DNA from: Rhynchopus euleeides
Taxonomy: Eukaryota; Euglenozoa; Diplonemea; Diplonemida; Diplonemidae
Assembly: GCA_963210315.1 (NCBI GenBank)
Contig: OY723313.1
Location: forward strand, 620,001 to 684,000
DNA length: 64,000 nucleotides
Reading direction: 5' to 3'
The translations under genes were made by a program, and so were the position numbers. The notes under the pieces are model-generated. The model was not told the DNA's origin and did not search any database. It was given only the letters and a program-made list of their open reading frames with translations. Of this stretch, positions 36,401-49,107 are shown one piece after another; the first letter of the stretch is position 1, and each line of letters begins with the position of its first letter.

Positions 36401-39400
36401 ACTGGGCCGGCTATGGGCCGATCTCGGCAGTGCTGGGACGGCTATGGGCCGATCTCGCCCGTACTGGGCCGGACATGGGCCGATCTCGGCAGTGCTGGGC
36501 CGGCTATGGGCCGATCTCGGCAGTGCTGGGCCGGCTACGGGCCGATCTCGGCCGTACTGGGCCGGCTATGGGCCGATCTCGGCAGTGCTGGGCCGGCTAT
36601 GGGCCGATCTCGCCCGTACTGGGCCGGCTATGGGCCGATCTCGGCAGTGCTGGGACGGCTATGGGCCGATCTCGCCCGTACTGGGCCGGCTATGGGCCGA
36701 TCTCGGCAGTGCTGGGCCGGACATGGGCCGATCTCGGCAGTGCTGGGCCGGCTATGGGCCGATCTCGGCAGTGCTGGGCCGGCTACGGGCCGATCTCGGC
36801 CGTACTGGGCCGGCTATGGGCCGATCTCGGCAGTGCTGGGCCGGCTATGGGCCGATCTCGCCCGTACTGGGCCGGCTATGGGCCGATCTCGGCAGTGCTG
36901 GGCCGGACATGGGCCGATCTCGGCAGTGCTGGGCCGGCTATGGGCCGATCTCGCCCGTACTGGGCCGGCTATGGGCCGATCTCGGCAGTGCTGGGACGGC
37001 TATGGGCCGATCTCGCCCGTACTGGGCCGGCTATGGGCCGATCTCGGCAGTGCTGGGCCGGACATGGGCCGATCTCGGCAGTGCTGGGCCGGCTATGGGC
37101 CGATCTCGGCAGTGCTGGGACGGCTATGGGCCGATCTCGGCAGTGCTGGGCCGGCTACGGGCCGATCTCGCCCGTACTGGGCCGGCTATGGGCCGATCTC
37201 GGCAGTGCTGGGCCGGCTACGGGCCGATCTCGGCCGTACTGGGCCGGACATGGGCCGATCTCGCCCGTACTGGGCCGGCTATGGGCCGATCTCGGCAGTG
37301 CTGGGCCGGCTATGGGCCGATCTCGCCCGTACTGGGCCGGCTATGGGCCGATCTCGGCAGTGCTGGGACGGCTATGGGCCGATCTCGCCCGTACTGGGCC
37401 GGACATGGGCCGATCTCGGCAGTGCTGGGCCGGCTATGGGCCGATCTCGGCAGTGCTGGGCCGGCTACGGGCCGATCTCGGCCGTACTGGGCCGGCTATG
37501 GGCCGATCTCGGCAGTGCTGGGCCGGCTATGGGCCGATCTCGCCCGTACTGGGCCGGCTATGGGCCGATCTCGGCAGTGCTGGGCCGGACATGGGCCGAT
37601 CTCGGCAGTGCTGGGCCGGCTATGGGCCGATCTCGGCAGTGCTGGGCCGGCTACGGGCCGATCTCGGCCGTACTGGGCCGGCTATGGGCCGATCTCGGCA
37701 GTGCTGGGCCGGCTATGGGCCGATCTCGCCCGTACTGGGCCGGCTATGGGCCGATCTCGGCAGTGCTGGGACGGCTATGGGCCGATCTCGGCAGTGCTGG
37801 GCCGGCTACGGGCCGATCTCGGCCGTACTGGGCCGGCTATGGGCCGATCTCGCCCGTACTGGGCCGGCTATGGGCCGATCTCGGCAGTGCTGGGCCGGCT
37901 ACGGGCCGATCTCGGCCGTACTGGGCCGGACATGGGCCGATCTCGCCCGTACTGGGCCGGCTATGGGCCGATCTCGGCAGTGCTGGGCCGGCTATGGGCC
38001 GATCTCGCCCGTACTGGGCCGGCTATGGGCCGATCTCGGCAGTGCTGGGACGGCTATGGGCCGATCTCGCCCGTACTGGGCCGGCTATGGGCCGATCTCG
38101 GCAGTGCTGGGCCGGCTACGGGCCGATCTCGGCCGTACTGGGCCGGACATGGGCCGATCTCGCCCGTACTGGGCCGGCTATGGGCCGATCTCGGCAGTGC
38201 TGGGCCGGCTATGGGCCGATCTCGCCCGTACTGGGCCGGCTATGGGCCCATCTCGGCAGTGCTGGGCCGGCTATGGGCCGATCTCGGCAGTGCTGGGACG
38301 GCTATGGGCCGATCTCGGCAGTGCTGGGCCGGCTACGGGCCGATCTCGGCCGTACTGGGCCGGCTATGGGCCGATCTCGCCCGTACTGGGCCGGCTATGG
38401 GCCGATCTCGGCAGTGCTGGGCCGGCTATGGGCCGATCTCGGCAGTGCTGGGCCGGCTACGGGCCGATCTCGGCCGTACTGGGCCGGCTATGGGCCGATC
38501 TCGGCAGTGCTGGGCCGGCTATGGGCCGATCTCGCCCGTACTGGGCCGGCTATGGGCCGATCTCGGCAGTGCTGGGACGGCTATGGGCCGATCTCGCCCG
38601 TACTGGGCCGGCTATGGGCCGATCTCGGCAGTGCTGGGCCGGCTATGGGCCGATCTCGCCCGTACTGGGCCGGCTATGGGCCGATCTCGGCAGTGCTGGG
38701 CCGGCTACGGGCCGATCTCGGCCGTACTGGGCCGGACATGGGCCGATCTCGCCCGTACTGGGCCGGCTATGGGCCGATCTCGCCCGTACTGGGCCGGACA
38801 TGGGCCGATCTCGGCAGTGCTGGGCCGGCTATGGGCCGATCTCGGCAGTGCTGGGACGGCTATGGGCCGATCTCGGCAGTGCTGGGCCGGCTACGGGCCG
38901 ATCTCGGCCGTACTGGGCCGGCTATGGGCCGATCTCGCCCGTACTGGGCCGGCTATGGGCCGATCTCGGCAGTGCTGGGCCGGACATGGGCCGATCTCGG
39001 CAGTGCTGGGCCGGCTATGGGCCGATCTCGGCAGTGCTGGGACGGCTATGGGCCGATCTCGGCAGTGCTGGGCCGGCTACGGGCCGATCTCGGCCGTACT
39101 GGGCCGGCTATGGGCCGATCTCGCCCGTACTGGGCCGGCTATGGGCCGATCTCGGCAGTGCTGGGACGGCTATGGGCCGATCTCGCCCGTACTGGGCCGG
39201 CTATGGGCCGATCTCGGCAGTGCTGGGCCGGCTACGGGCCGATCTCGGCCGTACTGGGCCGGACATGGGCCGATCTCGCCCGTACTGGGCCGGCTATGGG
39301 CCGATCTCGGCAGTGCTGGGCCGGACATGGGCCGATCTCGGCAGTGCTGGGCCGGCTATGGGCCGATCTCGGCAGTGCTGGGACGGCTATGGGCCGATCT

Positions 39401-42400
39401 CGGCAGTGCTGGGCCGGCTACGGGCCGATCTCGGCCGTACTGGGCCGGCTATGGGCCGATCTCGCCCGTACTGGGCCGGCTATGGGCCGATCTCGGCAGT
39501 GCTGGGACGGCTATGGGCCGATCTCGCCCGTACTGGGCCGGCTATGGGCCGATCTCGGCAGTGCTGGGACGGCTATGGGCCGATCTCGGCAGTGCTGGGC
39601 CGGCTACGGGCCGATCTCGGCCGTACTGGGCCGGCTATGGGCCGATCTCGGCAGTGCTGGGCCGGCTACGGGCCGATCTCGCCCGTACTGGGCCGGCTAT
39701 GGGCCGATCTCGGCAGTGCTGGGCCGGCTATGGGCCGATCTCGCCCGTACTGGGCCGGCTATGGGCCGATCTCGGCAGTGCTGGGACGGCTATGGGCCGA
39801 TCTCGGCAGTGCTGGGCCGGCTACGGGCCGATCTCGGCCGTACTGGGCCGGCTATGGGCCGATCTCGCCCGTACTGGGCCGGCTATGGGCCGATCTCGGC
39901 AGTGCTGGGCCGGCTACGGGCCGATCTCGGCCGTACTGGGCCGGACATGGGCCGATCTCGCCCGTACTGGGCCGGCTATGGGCCGATCTCGGCAGTGCTG
40001 GGCCGGCTATGGGCCGATCTCGCCCGTACTGGGCCGGCTATGGGCCGATCTCGGCAGTGCTGGGACGGCTATGGGCCGATCTCGCCCGTACTGGGCCGGA
40101 CATGGGCCGATCTCGGCAGTGCTGGGCCGGCTATGGGCCGATCTCGGCAGTGCTGGGCCGGCTACGGGCCGATCTCGGCCGTACTGGGCCGGCTATGGGC
40201 CGATCTCGGCAGTGCTGGGCCGGCTATGGGCCGATCTCGCCCGTACTGGGCCGGCTATGGGCCGATCTCGGCAGTGCTGGGACGGCTATGGGCCGATCTC
40301 GCCCGTACTGGGCCGGCTATGGGCCGATCTCGGCAGTGCTGGGCCGGACATGGGCCGATCTCGGCAGTGCTGGGCCGGCTACGGGCCAATCTCGGCCGTA
40401 CTGGGCCGGCTATGGGCCGATCTCGGCAGTGCTGGGCCGGCTATGGGCCGATCTCGCCCGTACTGGGCCGGCTATGGGCCGATCTCGGCAGTGCTGGGAC
40501 GGCTATGGGCCGATCTCGCCCGTACTGGGCCGGCTATGGGCCGATCTCGGCAGTGCTGGGCCGGCTACGGGCCGATCTCGGCCGTACTGGGCCGGCTATG
40601 GGCCGATCTCGGCAGTGCTGGGCCGGCTATGGGCCGATCTCGCCCGTACTGGGCCGGCTATGGGCCGATCTCGGCAGTGCTGGGCCGGACATGGGCCGAT
40701 CTCGGCAGTGCTGGGCCGGCTATGGGCCGATCTCGGCAGTGCTGGGACGGCTATGGGCCGATCTCGGCAGTGCTGGGCCGGCTACGGGCCGATCTCGGCC
40801 GTACTGGGCCGGCTATGGGCCGATCTCGCCCGTACTGGGCCGGCTATGGGCCGATCTCGGCAGTGCTGGGCCGGCTACGGGCCGATCTCGGCCGTACTGG
40901 GCCGGACATGGGCCGATCTCGCCCGTACTGGGCCGGCTATGGGCCGATCTCGGCAGTGCTGGGCCGGCTATGGGCCGATCTCGCCCGTACTGGGCCGGCT
41001 ATGGGCCGATCTCGGCAGTGCTGGGACGGCTATGGGCCGATCTCGCCCGTACTGGGCCGGACATGGGCCGATCTCGGCAGTGCTGGGCCGGCTATGGGCC
41101 GATCTCGGCAGTGCTGGGCCGGCTACGGGCCGATCTCGGCCGTACTGGGCCGGCTATGGGCCGATCTCGGCAGTGCTGGGCCGGCTATGGGCCGATCTCG
41201 CCCGTACTGGGCCGGCTATGGGCCGATCTCGGCAGTGCTGGGCCGGCTATGGGCCGATCTCGCCCGTACTGGGCCGGCTATGGGCCGATCTCGGCAGTGC
41301 TGGGCCGGCTATGGGCCGATCTCGGCAGTGCTGGGCCGGCTACGGGCCGATCTCGGCCGTACTGGGCCGGCTATGGGCCGATCTCGGCAGTGCTGGGCCG
41401 GCTATGGGCCGATCTCGCCCGTACTGGGCCGGCTATGGGCCGATCTCGGCAGTGCTGGGACGGCTATGGGCCGATCTCGGCAGTGCTGGGCCGGCTACGG
41501 GCCGATCTCGGCCGTACTGGGCCGGCTATGGGCCGATCTCGCCCGTACTGGGCCGGCTATGGGCCGATCTCGGCAGTGCTGGGCCGGCTACGGGCCGATC
41601 TCGGCCGTACTGGGCCGGACATGGGCCGATCTCGCCCGTACTGGGCCGGCTATGGGCCGATCTCGGCAGTGCTGGGCCGGCTATGGGCCGATCTCGCCCG
41701 TACTGGGCCGGCTATGGGCCGATCTCGGCAGTGCTGGGACGGCTATGGGCCGATCTCGCCCGTACTGGGCCGGACATGGGCCGATCTCGGCAGTGCTGGG
41801 CCGGCTATGGGCCGATCTCGGCAGTGCTGGGCCGGCTACGGGCCGATCTCGGCCGTACTGGGCCGGCTATGGGCCGATCTCGGCAGTGCTGGGCCGGCTA
41901 TGGGCCGATCTCGCCCGTACTGGGCCGGCTATGGGCCGATCTCGGCAGTGCTGGGACGGCTATGGGCCGATCTCGCCCGTACTGGGCCGGCTATGGGCCG
42001 ATCTCGGCAGTGCTGGGCCGGACATGGGCCGATCTCGGCAGTGCTGGGCCGGCTACGGGCCAATCTCGGCCGTACTGGGCCGGCTATGGGCCGATCTCGG
42101 CAGTGCTGGGCCGGCTATGGGCCGATCTCGCCCGTACTGGGCCGGCTATGGGCCGATCTCGGCAGTGCTGGGACGGCTATGGGCCGATCTCGCCCGTACT
42201 GGGCCGGCTATGGGCCGATCTCGGCAGTGCTGGGCCGGCTACGGGCCGATCTCGGCCGTACTGGGCCGGACATGGGCCGATCTCGCCCGTACTGGGCCGG
42301 CTATGGGCCGATCTCGGCAGTGCTGGGCCGGCTACGGGCCGATCTCGCCCGTACTGGGCCGGACATGGGCCGATCTCGGCAGTGCTGGGCCGGCTATGGG

Positions 42401-44222
42401 CCGATCTCGGCAGTGCTGGGCCGGACATGGGCCGATCTCGGCAGTGCTGGGCCGGCTATGGGCCGATCTCGCCCGTACTGGGCCGGCTATGGGCCGATCT
42501 CGGCAGTGCTGGGCCGGACATGGGCCGATCTCGGCAGTGCTGGGCCGGCTATGGGCCGATCTCGGCAGTGCTGGGCCGGCTACGGGCCGATCTCGGCCGT
42601 ACTGGGCCGGACATGGGCCGATCTCGCCCGTACTGGGCCGGCTATGGGCCGATCTCGGCAGTGCTGGGCCGGCTATGGGCCGATCTCGCCCGTACTGGGC
42701 CGGCTATGGGCCGATCTCGGCAGTGCTGGGACGGCTATGGGCCGATCTCGCCCGTACTGGGCCGGACATGGGCCGATCTCGGCAGTGCTGGGCCGGCTAT
42801 GGGCCGATCTCGGCAGTGCTGGGCCGGCTACGGGCCGATCTCGGCCGTACTGGGCCGGCTATGGGCCGATCTCGGCAGTGCTGGGCCGGCTATGGGCCGA
42901 TCTCGCCCGTACTGGGCCGGCTATGGGCCGATCTCGGCAGTGCTGGGACGGCTATGGGCCGATCTCGCCCGTACTGGGCCGGCTATGGGCCGATCTCGGC
43001 AGTGCTGGGCCGGACATGGGCCGATCTCGGCAGTGCTGGGCCGGCTATGGGCCGATCTCGGCAGTGCTGGGCCGGCTACGGGCCGATCTCGGCCGTACTG
43101 GGCCGGCTATGGGCCGATCTCGGCAGTGCTGGGCCGGCTATGGGCCGATCTCGCCCGTACTGGGCCGGCTATGGGCCGATCTCGGCAGTGCTGGGCCGGA
43201 CATGGGCCGATCTCGGCAGTGCTGGGCCGGCTATGGGCCGATCTCGGCAGTGCTGGGACGGCTATGGGCCGATCTCGGCAGTGCTGGGCCGGCTACGGGC
43301 CGATCTCGGCCGTACTGGGCCGGCTATGGGCCGATCTCGCCCGTACTGGGCCGGCTATGGGCCGATCTCGGCAGTGCTGGGACGGCTATGGGCCGATCTC
43401 GCCCGTACTGGGCCGGCTATGGGCCGATCTCGGCAGTGCTGGGCCGGCTACGGGCCGATCTCGGCCGTACTGGGCCGGACATGGGCCGATCTCGCCCGTA
43501 CTGGGCCGGCTATGGGCCGATCTCGGCAGTGCTGGGCCGGACATGGGCCGATCTCGCCCGTACTGGGCCGGCTATGGGCCGATCTCGGCAGTGCTGGGCC
43601 GGACATGGGCCGATCTCGGCAGTGCTGGGCCGGCTATGGGCCGATCTCGCCCGTACTGGGCCGGCTATGGGCCGATCTCGGCAGTGCTGGGCCGGCTACG
43701 GGCCGATCTCGGCCGTACTGGGCCGGCTATGGGCCGATCTCGGCCGTACTGGGCCGGACATGGGCCGATCTCGCCCGTACTGGGCCGGCTATGGGCCGAT
43801 CTCGGCAGTGCTGGGCCGGACATGGGCCGATCTCGGCAGTGCTGGGCCGGCTATGGGCCGATCTCGCCCGTACTGGGCCGGCTATGGGCCGATCTCGGCA
43901 GTGCTGGGCCGGACATGGGCCGATCTCGGCAGTGCTGGGCCGGCTATGGGCCGATCTCGCCCGTACTGGGCCGGCTATGGGCCGATCACGGCAGTGCTGG
44001 GCCGGCTATGGGCCGATCTCGCCCGTACTGGGCCGGACATGGGCCGATCTCGGCAGTGCTGGGCCGGCTATGGGCCGATCTCGGCAGTGCTGGGACGGCT
44101 ATGGGCCGATCTCGCCCGTACTGGGCCGGCTATGGGCCGATCTCGCCCGTACTGGGCCGGACATGGGCCGATCTCGGCAGTGCTGGGCCGGCTATGGGCC
44201 GATCTCGCCCGTACTGGGCCGG
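24411..44222. repeat. Satellite array 3: 31-bp unit, about 639 units, 19.8 kb
   Basis: The unit is ggctatgggccgatctcggcagtgctgggcc, with a small set of alternatives: GCTATG, GACATG or GCTACG; GGCAGTGCT, GCCCGTACT or GGCCGTACT; GGGCC or GGGAC. The first unit has GGG at 24418 and the last at 44196, a distance of 19778 = 638 x 31. Rare markers in between (CCAA at 27087, 28389, 29691, 30993, 34124, 35767, 40386, 42060; CCCA at 27397, 28699, 30001, 31303, 38247) all sit on the same 31-bp grid. The unit is built from about 10-bp pieces (tgggccggcta, tgggccgatct, cggcagtgc). All three plus frames are open throughout for a trivial reason: no frame of the unit has a stop, and 31 is not divisible by three. 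I do not annotate a gene. Confidence 0.97.
27087..31306. repeat. 1302-bp higher-order repeat inside array 3
   Basis: Two rare unit variants (ACGGGCCAATC and TGGGCCCATC) recur with a constant spacing of 1302 bp (42 units) in four successive copies, and always 310 bp (10 units) apart from each other. Later copies occur at other multiples of 31 bp (101, 53, 149 and 54 units for the CCAA marker). Confidence 0.9.
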
Positions 44223-44261
44223 GTCCAGGAGTGGTGTCCAGACCCTGGGCCGACCCAGGCT
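44223..44261. repeat. Relic of array-2 type unit at the right edge of array 3
   Basis: The text ccaggagtggtgtccagaccctgggccgaccc is the array-2 unit, not the array-3 unit. Array 2 lies on the other side of array 3, 20 kb away. Confidence 0.85.
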
Positions 44262-44388
44262 GTGGGTGGTGCATTTTGGTGCATTCTCCGTCGGTTTAGG
44301 TGAAAATTGTCGAATTTTGTCGAAATTTGACGACAGGTGACGAACAGCGAGAATCCCCGAAAAACCGGTTTTTAATTCATTTTTGGGG

Positions 44389-44542
44389 GGGGGTCTTCGC
44401 TGACGAAGTTTTTGTCGAAGACCCCTGTCGTCGTCGTCAGAACACTGCCGTCTTCGGTGAAAAACCCCCTGAAACAGCCGTTTTCCTAATTATGTGACGA
44501 ACGACGAAGTTTGTCGAAGTTTGTCGACCAGCGAAGACCCCC
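44389..44542. mobile_element. Small inverted-repeat element (MITE-like)
   Basis: GGGGGTCTTCGCTG at 44389-44402 is the exact reverse complement of 44529-44542. The interior is rich in GTCGAAG/GACGAAG motifs in both orientations and has no coding potential. A clear target duplication was not found. Confidence 0.45.
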
Positions 44543-47500
44543 AAAGCAAAAAGAATGGACAAAAAAAAACAGCTTGGTGTCGAGGACAGACTGTTTTAGG
44601 AATTACCCTGGATTCGAACGATTCGTTTTAATAAAATCGTTCAAAAACAGCTGGAGGATCGGCTTCGGAGGCAGGGGATGAGCCATACCATCAAAGAAAC
44701 ACGGAGATTATCCCCCCTTCCCCCACCCCCCCCCTCTCTTTCTCTCTCTCTCTCTCTCCCCCCCTGTCTTCTTTTTTTGCAGAAACACTTCACACGCCCA
44801 ACAGGCTGTGGGGGTGTTCATTCTGCATCCTCTCTCGAAGATACACGGCGGTGGTACTTCTTTAATTTTTTCTCCCGTTGCCCCGTTGACTCGTTTCTTC
44901 CCCCCCCTTCGTTTCTCTCCCCCCCCCCCCCAACTGAATAGCTCCAAAAACTGAACATTTGTTGCCCTGCAGTGGGGCGTATTCTGTTGGGAACCTGTTG
45001 GCCACCTCTTCGCGTGGGTGAGGGGCTGGAGCCTGTTGTTCCAGCTTGTAGGGGTTGATTGGATGAACCTTTCTTCCCCCCCCCCCTCCATGGGTTTTTA
45101 TGAACTCTCGTTGTTGGGCAGCGCGTCGCAGCGAGGGAGGGGTGGCTGTCCATGCGGGTGTGGGGGTGTGGGTGCCTGGCAGGTCTTTTTCTTTGCAGAT
45201 TGCGCACGGGGCTTTGCTGTCCGGGGATTTCTCACTCTGCGGATAGAGAGCTGGAACCCAGCCACACACGCCGCGGCTGGCCTTGACGATGACATCAGCG
45301 CCACCTTCGCCCTCACCCGAGGAGGGTGTCCGTGTGGCGTCTTGATGTGTCAACCCTCCGAGCTCTGGCGGCCCGCTCCAAACTTCGATCTGTCAAAGTC
45401 CTCAGGTCATCCTCCGAGGGCAAAGCAAATCTTGTCGACTGTGTTCTTCAGGTGTTGAACATTTTCGGTGATGTCATTGAGGAGAAGATGGACGAGCGGC
45501 CCTCTTCGGAGGGTTGCGAAAATCACAGCAAAAGCAAATTTGTTTCAACCGTTCAAAGAAATAAATGTTGCTGGAGAAGTGGCGTGAAGAAGCACATCCG
45601 TTTTCTGGGCCCACTTTAGATCGATTCCGTCATCCGGTTCATCAGAACGGCCTTTCTTCTCCACCGGCAACAGCGGAGCCCTTCACACCGCCAACAAGGT
45701 GTAAACCCCCCCCCCCCCCTCCATCCCTCCGCAAAGTTCTGACAGCTTCTCGTTTTTATTATTATTTTCTGTTTCTTCTTTCATTTCTCTTAGGAACTCA
45801 GAACCCGTGGCCACCCCATCGCAGGAGGCCAGGCAGGAGCACGGGCCAAAGAAAACTCGTTCAATAGGGTGGGGATGGCTTGCTTTCCATTTTTCCTGCT
45901 CTGTGGCAAAAAAATCCGTGCTGGTGGGGTGTGGGGGTTGGGTGGCTAATATGATTGTTGCCACGGCACCCAGCGCTCCCCTTCTATGTGCATCAGAGCG
46001 AAAATGGAAACGGCCCCCTCTCGACCCCTATTGGTTCGCAAGACTTCCGTGATCCCCATTTGTTTCTTGGGCGCAGTATTCGCAGAGACCGTCCGAAGTG
46101 AAAAGCAATAAATAATACAGAACTTGTTGTGTGCGTCACCACAAACCAAGCAAACACACACAGCACACTGCGCACACGGGAGTCGGACATCGGCCTCCGG
46201 CACCGATTGTAAAAAAAGGAAGTTCTTCTTCGTCTTTCCCTCTATCAACCAAGGAACCCCACCGCCTCTCTTCGGACACTGCCTGCAATTTGAGTAACAG
46301 GAGAGAGAGAGAGAGGGGGATATCTCAATGACTTTACCTCGCACCCACCCACCCACCCCCCCTTCTCCATCGGCTCGTCCATAGATCGGTTGTATTGTCC
46401 CGGAAAATCGTTCAAAATCCACCCCGCCCCCAGGCGACGCGTACGTAGGCCGAGCACCCCACTACGACACCTGAGTCTCGGGTATGCGACCGGAGGGGAA
46501 GAGGGGTTGGCGTGCTAGCCAAGAACCAAAGAGGAGAGCACACACTCTCCCCCCCCCCTCAAACAAGTCGTTCACAAATTGGCTGAAACGGTTCTCTCTC
46601 TGGGAGACTGTATTCTCTCCGCTCTCCTGCCGTCTCCTCGATTTCCTTCCCCCCCCCCCATCCCTCCCTTGCGCCAGGACCAACATTGCAAGAAGGTGCT
46701 GGGAGACTTGATTTCCCATTCACCCTCGACAACCAAACCCCCCCCCCCATCCCCGACAATTCCCTCTCTCCGTCTCAACCCTCTCTCTCGAACTTCGTGC
46801 GAATATCCCCAGGAACGAATATTCGCACCCCCCCCCCCTCCCTCCCCCTCTCCTCCTTCCCGATGATTGTTGTTTTTTTTTGTGTTGTTGCCAGTGTGGC
46901 ACTCCCACACCCGCCGTAGACTGAGCGCTTCTCATTGGGCCTCAGACACTACCTGCACATTGAGTGAGGAGGAATGAGGTCGTCACCGCGCATGCACCTC
47001 TTTCAACTCTGTATACTCAAAACCGACCCCCCACCGCCCCTCCCCACCCTCGACAATCACATGTAACCAGACTCCTGATCTCTAGCAAAAATGTCTGTTG
47101 GCAGCTGCGATGGATTCACTCCTGTACCCCCTCAACAGGGTGGTAACGAGAGCCCCCTCGCAGAGACAGAGCAATGTCACGAGAGACTTAAAAGGCAAAA
47201 CGGTTTCAGGCAAACAGAAAAACAAAAAGTCTGGTGTGCATGTTGTTCTGGCCCCACGCCCCACCCCACACCCTCCCCTTCTCCGTCGTCTTATTTGTTG
47301 CCTTTTTTTCCCCCCCTCACGTCGCCTGCATGTCACCTTTCCGTGGCCCCATCTTCCAGGCTCGCACCCTGTTGCCTGGGCTCTACTGTTGGCACCGAGG
47401 GACGAATCTGGGGGGAGCCGATGGAGGGGGAATCGGGTGTGCCTCGCGTGCCAACAGCAGCAGCCAAAGCTCTATGTTGTGGTCTGAAGATTCAAAGATG

Positions 47501-47907
47501 AATTATCAGCAGCAGGGAAAGCTCGGAGGTCGGGGAGGGGTGTACTGCACTGCGGCATTGTTTTTTTATTCCTTCCACGCGTGTCTGTGAGGGTATTTTT
47601 ATGGCCCGTTTCTTTGCTTTTCTTTTTTGCACCCCCCACCGAGGCGCTTTGGCGATTGGGATGGGGGGGATGTCCTTCCAAAATGATGGCAAACTGCCTT
47701 CGCCAAACAAGGTGGGGGTTGCGGGGGAACCCCCACCCGTTCTGCTGTATTCTTTCCCAAGAGTTTTAAACCCCACCCCACCACTTATATACTGCACAGA
47801 TCAAAGGGAGGATTCTGACACAACACAGGCCGAACTTCATCACTGAATCTCGGACACACGGCCTGCATATCGAGTGAATGACTGATGTTAAGCTCTCTGT
47901 GCATTAC
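44543..47907. other. Gene-poor stretch with poly-C, CT microsatellite and dispersed repeats
   Basis: A CT microsatellite lies at 44723-44760 and poly-C runs are frequent. A dispersed repeat shared with 13348-13440 is at 46680-46740. Two AAATCGTTCAAAA motifs (44635 and 46407) equal the LINE 3' tail and may mark old LINE ends. A short plus frame around 45340-45470 looks weakly protein-like (LDVSTLRALAARSKLRSV), but I could not connect it to anything. Confidence 0.4.
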
Positions 47908-48085
47908 TTTTATTCCCGGTAATATAGAACCTCAGCCAAAATTGTGAGGAGCCGGGATCGTACAGTCATATTATTACCGGACTGGAAAAAAAATTTCCCG
48001 GCTGGTTTTCAGCTAAATTTTGCAGGGAGCGGGAAATTTTCTATATTGGGCGGGAAATATAGTGATTTTCAGCGGGAAAATATAG

Positions 48086-49107
48086 TAAATGGCTGAAATC
48101 CCTGCTAAAAATCTAACCTACCTCTGCTACCATACCTCTGCTACCACCACCGAATGGGACATCTGGAGGTGGTTGAACGAGCTCGCCCAAACCCACGATG
48201 TCACCACCCACCTCCGCTACATCCCGTCACACGTTGGGGTAGCAGGGAACGAACTCGCTGACAAACAGGCGCAAATCGGTGCCTTCCGGCCGCAGATGGA
48301 ACCGGTTAGCCTCGCGTCGGCTCGTGTCGTCCTCCGCCGACACATCTACAACGACGCAACGGTGCCCCGCACGGACAGCGTGTACGCGTACCGTTCGGGA
48401 ATCGGGGAGACGCGACTGCAACGCCCCGACCTCCGCATGGAGGGACTCACCCGCTTAGGGGAAACCACCATCCGCCGACTCCGGGCCGACCACCACCGCC
48501 TGGTCTACGACCACGACATCCCGGGCACGGCACAACCACCTTGCCAACCCTGCCTGAAGCATGCGCCGGGCCACCCCCCGCCTGGGGTCTCACTGAAGCA
48601 CCTCTTCTTCGGCTGCCCCGCGACAGCGTCGGCCCGACACCACCTCACAGCCACAAACGTGCACAACCTGCTGTTGCACAACTGCAAGGAGGCACTGCGC
48701 TACCTGGCCGAGGCAGGGGTAACGGAGCACGGCGAGAAGGACTACCTGAACGCGTGAACCAAATAACATCATCAGAGAACAAGGGCTTCGGCCCGACCCC
48801 CCAGCACCCCCCCCCCCATCCCAGCCCCACGTCACTTTCCACAGGCCGCCAGGCGCGTCAGCGTCGGCGACCGCCCGCCCCCAGTCTGAGAGGCATCAGC
48901 CGAATCTCGGTGGAGGCGGGCACAAAACAAAAGGGAGAGTCGTCACTGTGCATATCAGCACGGTCCCGCCCTCTGTGCCAGACCAACACACCACCAAAGG
49001 AAAAGAGGAAGAGGCGACGTAAGGCAATGCCTCCGTGCGGCCAGGAGAACACGAAATAGCGACCCCCTCAACGGGGAATGCTACGAGCACGGCCAAAAAT
49101 CGTTCAA
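48086..49107 (+). mobile_element. 5'-truncated LINE fragment with RNase H end
   Basis: The piece carries the C-terminal reading frame (below), a 3' untranslated part shared with the minus-strand copy at 11507-12295, and a tail ATCGTTCAAAAAATCGTTCA. The 5' boundary is approximate. Identity with the other copy over the shared 770 bp is high, so both are fairly recent. Confidence 0.75.
48089..48757 (+). pseudogene. C-terminal end of a LINE polyprotein: RNase H remnant and terminal Cys/His region
   Basis: The 222-codon frame begins inside the protein; the ATG is incidental. IPSHVGVAGNELADKQAQ is the end of a retrotransposon RNase H domain, with the His and Asp that complete its active site. About 130 residues later CQPCLKH...HLFFGC is the Cys/His motif commonly found at the end of non-LTR retrotransposon proteins. 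Reverse transcriptase and endonuclease domains are missing. It stops at 48757 and is followed by the 3' untranslated region. Confidence 0.8.

Noticed and set aside
3428-44222. CRISPR array
   Set aside because: Units abut directly without unique spacers, no cas genes occur, and the surrounding genes are eukaryotic.
24416-44340. Three overlapping plus-strand reading frames of about 6600 codons, apparently giant repeat proteins
   Set aside because: A 31-bp unit without stops in any plus frame gives open frames in all three by arithmetic. The same 31-residue period appears in each, there is no intron or codon signature, and the ends coincide with the array ends. Ribosome profiling or proteomics could overturn this.
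45326-45619. Short plus frame with SAP-like helix pattern
   Set aside because: The similarity is too weak and no splice partners or neighbours support it.
48089-48091. True start codon for the LINE reading frame at 48089
   Set aside because: The product lacks RT and endonuclease and begins within RNase H; the ATG is incidental to 5' truncation.
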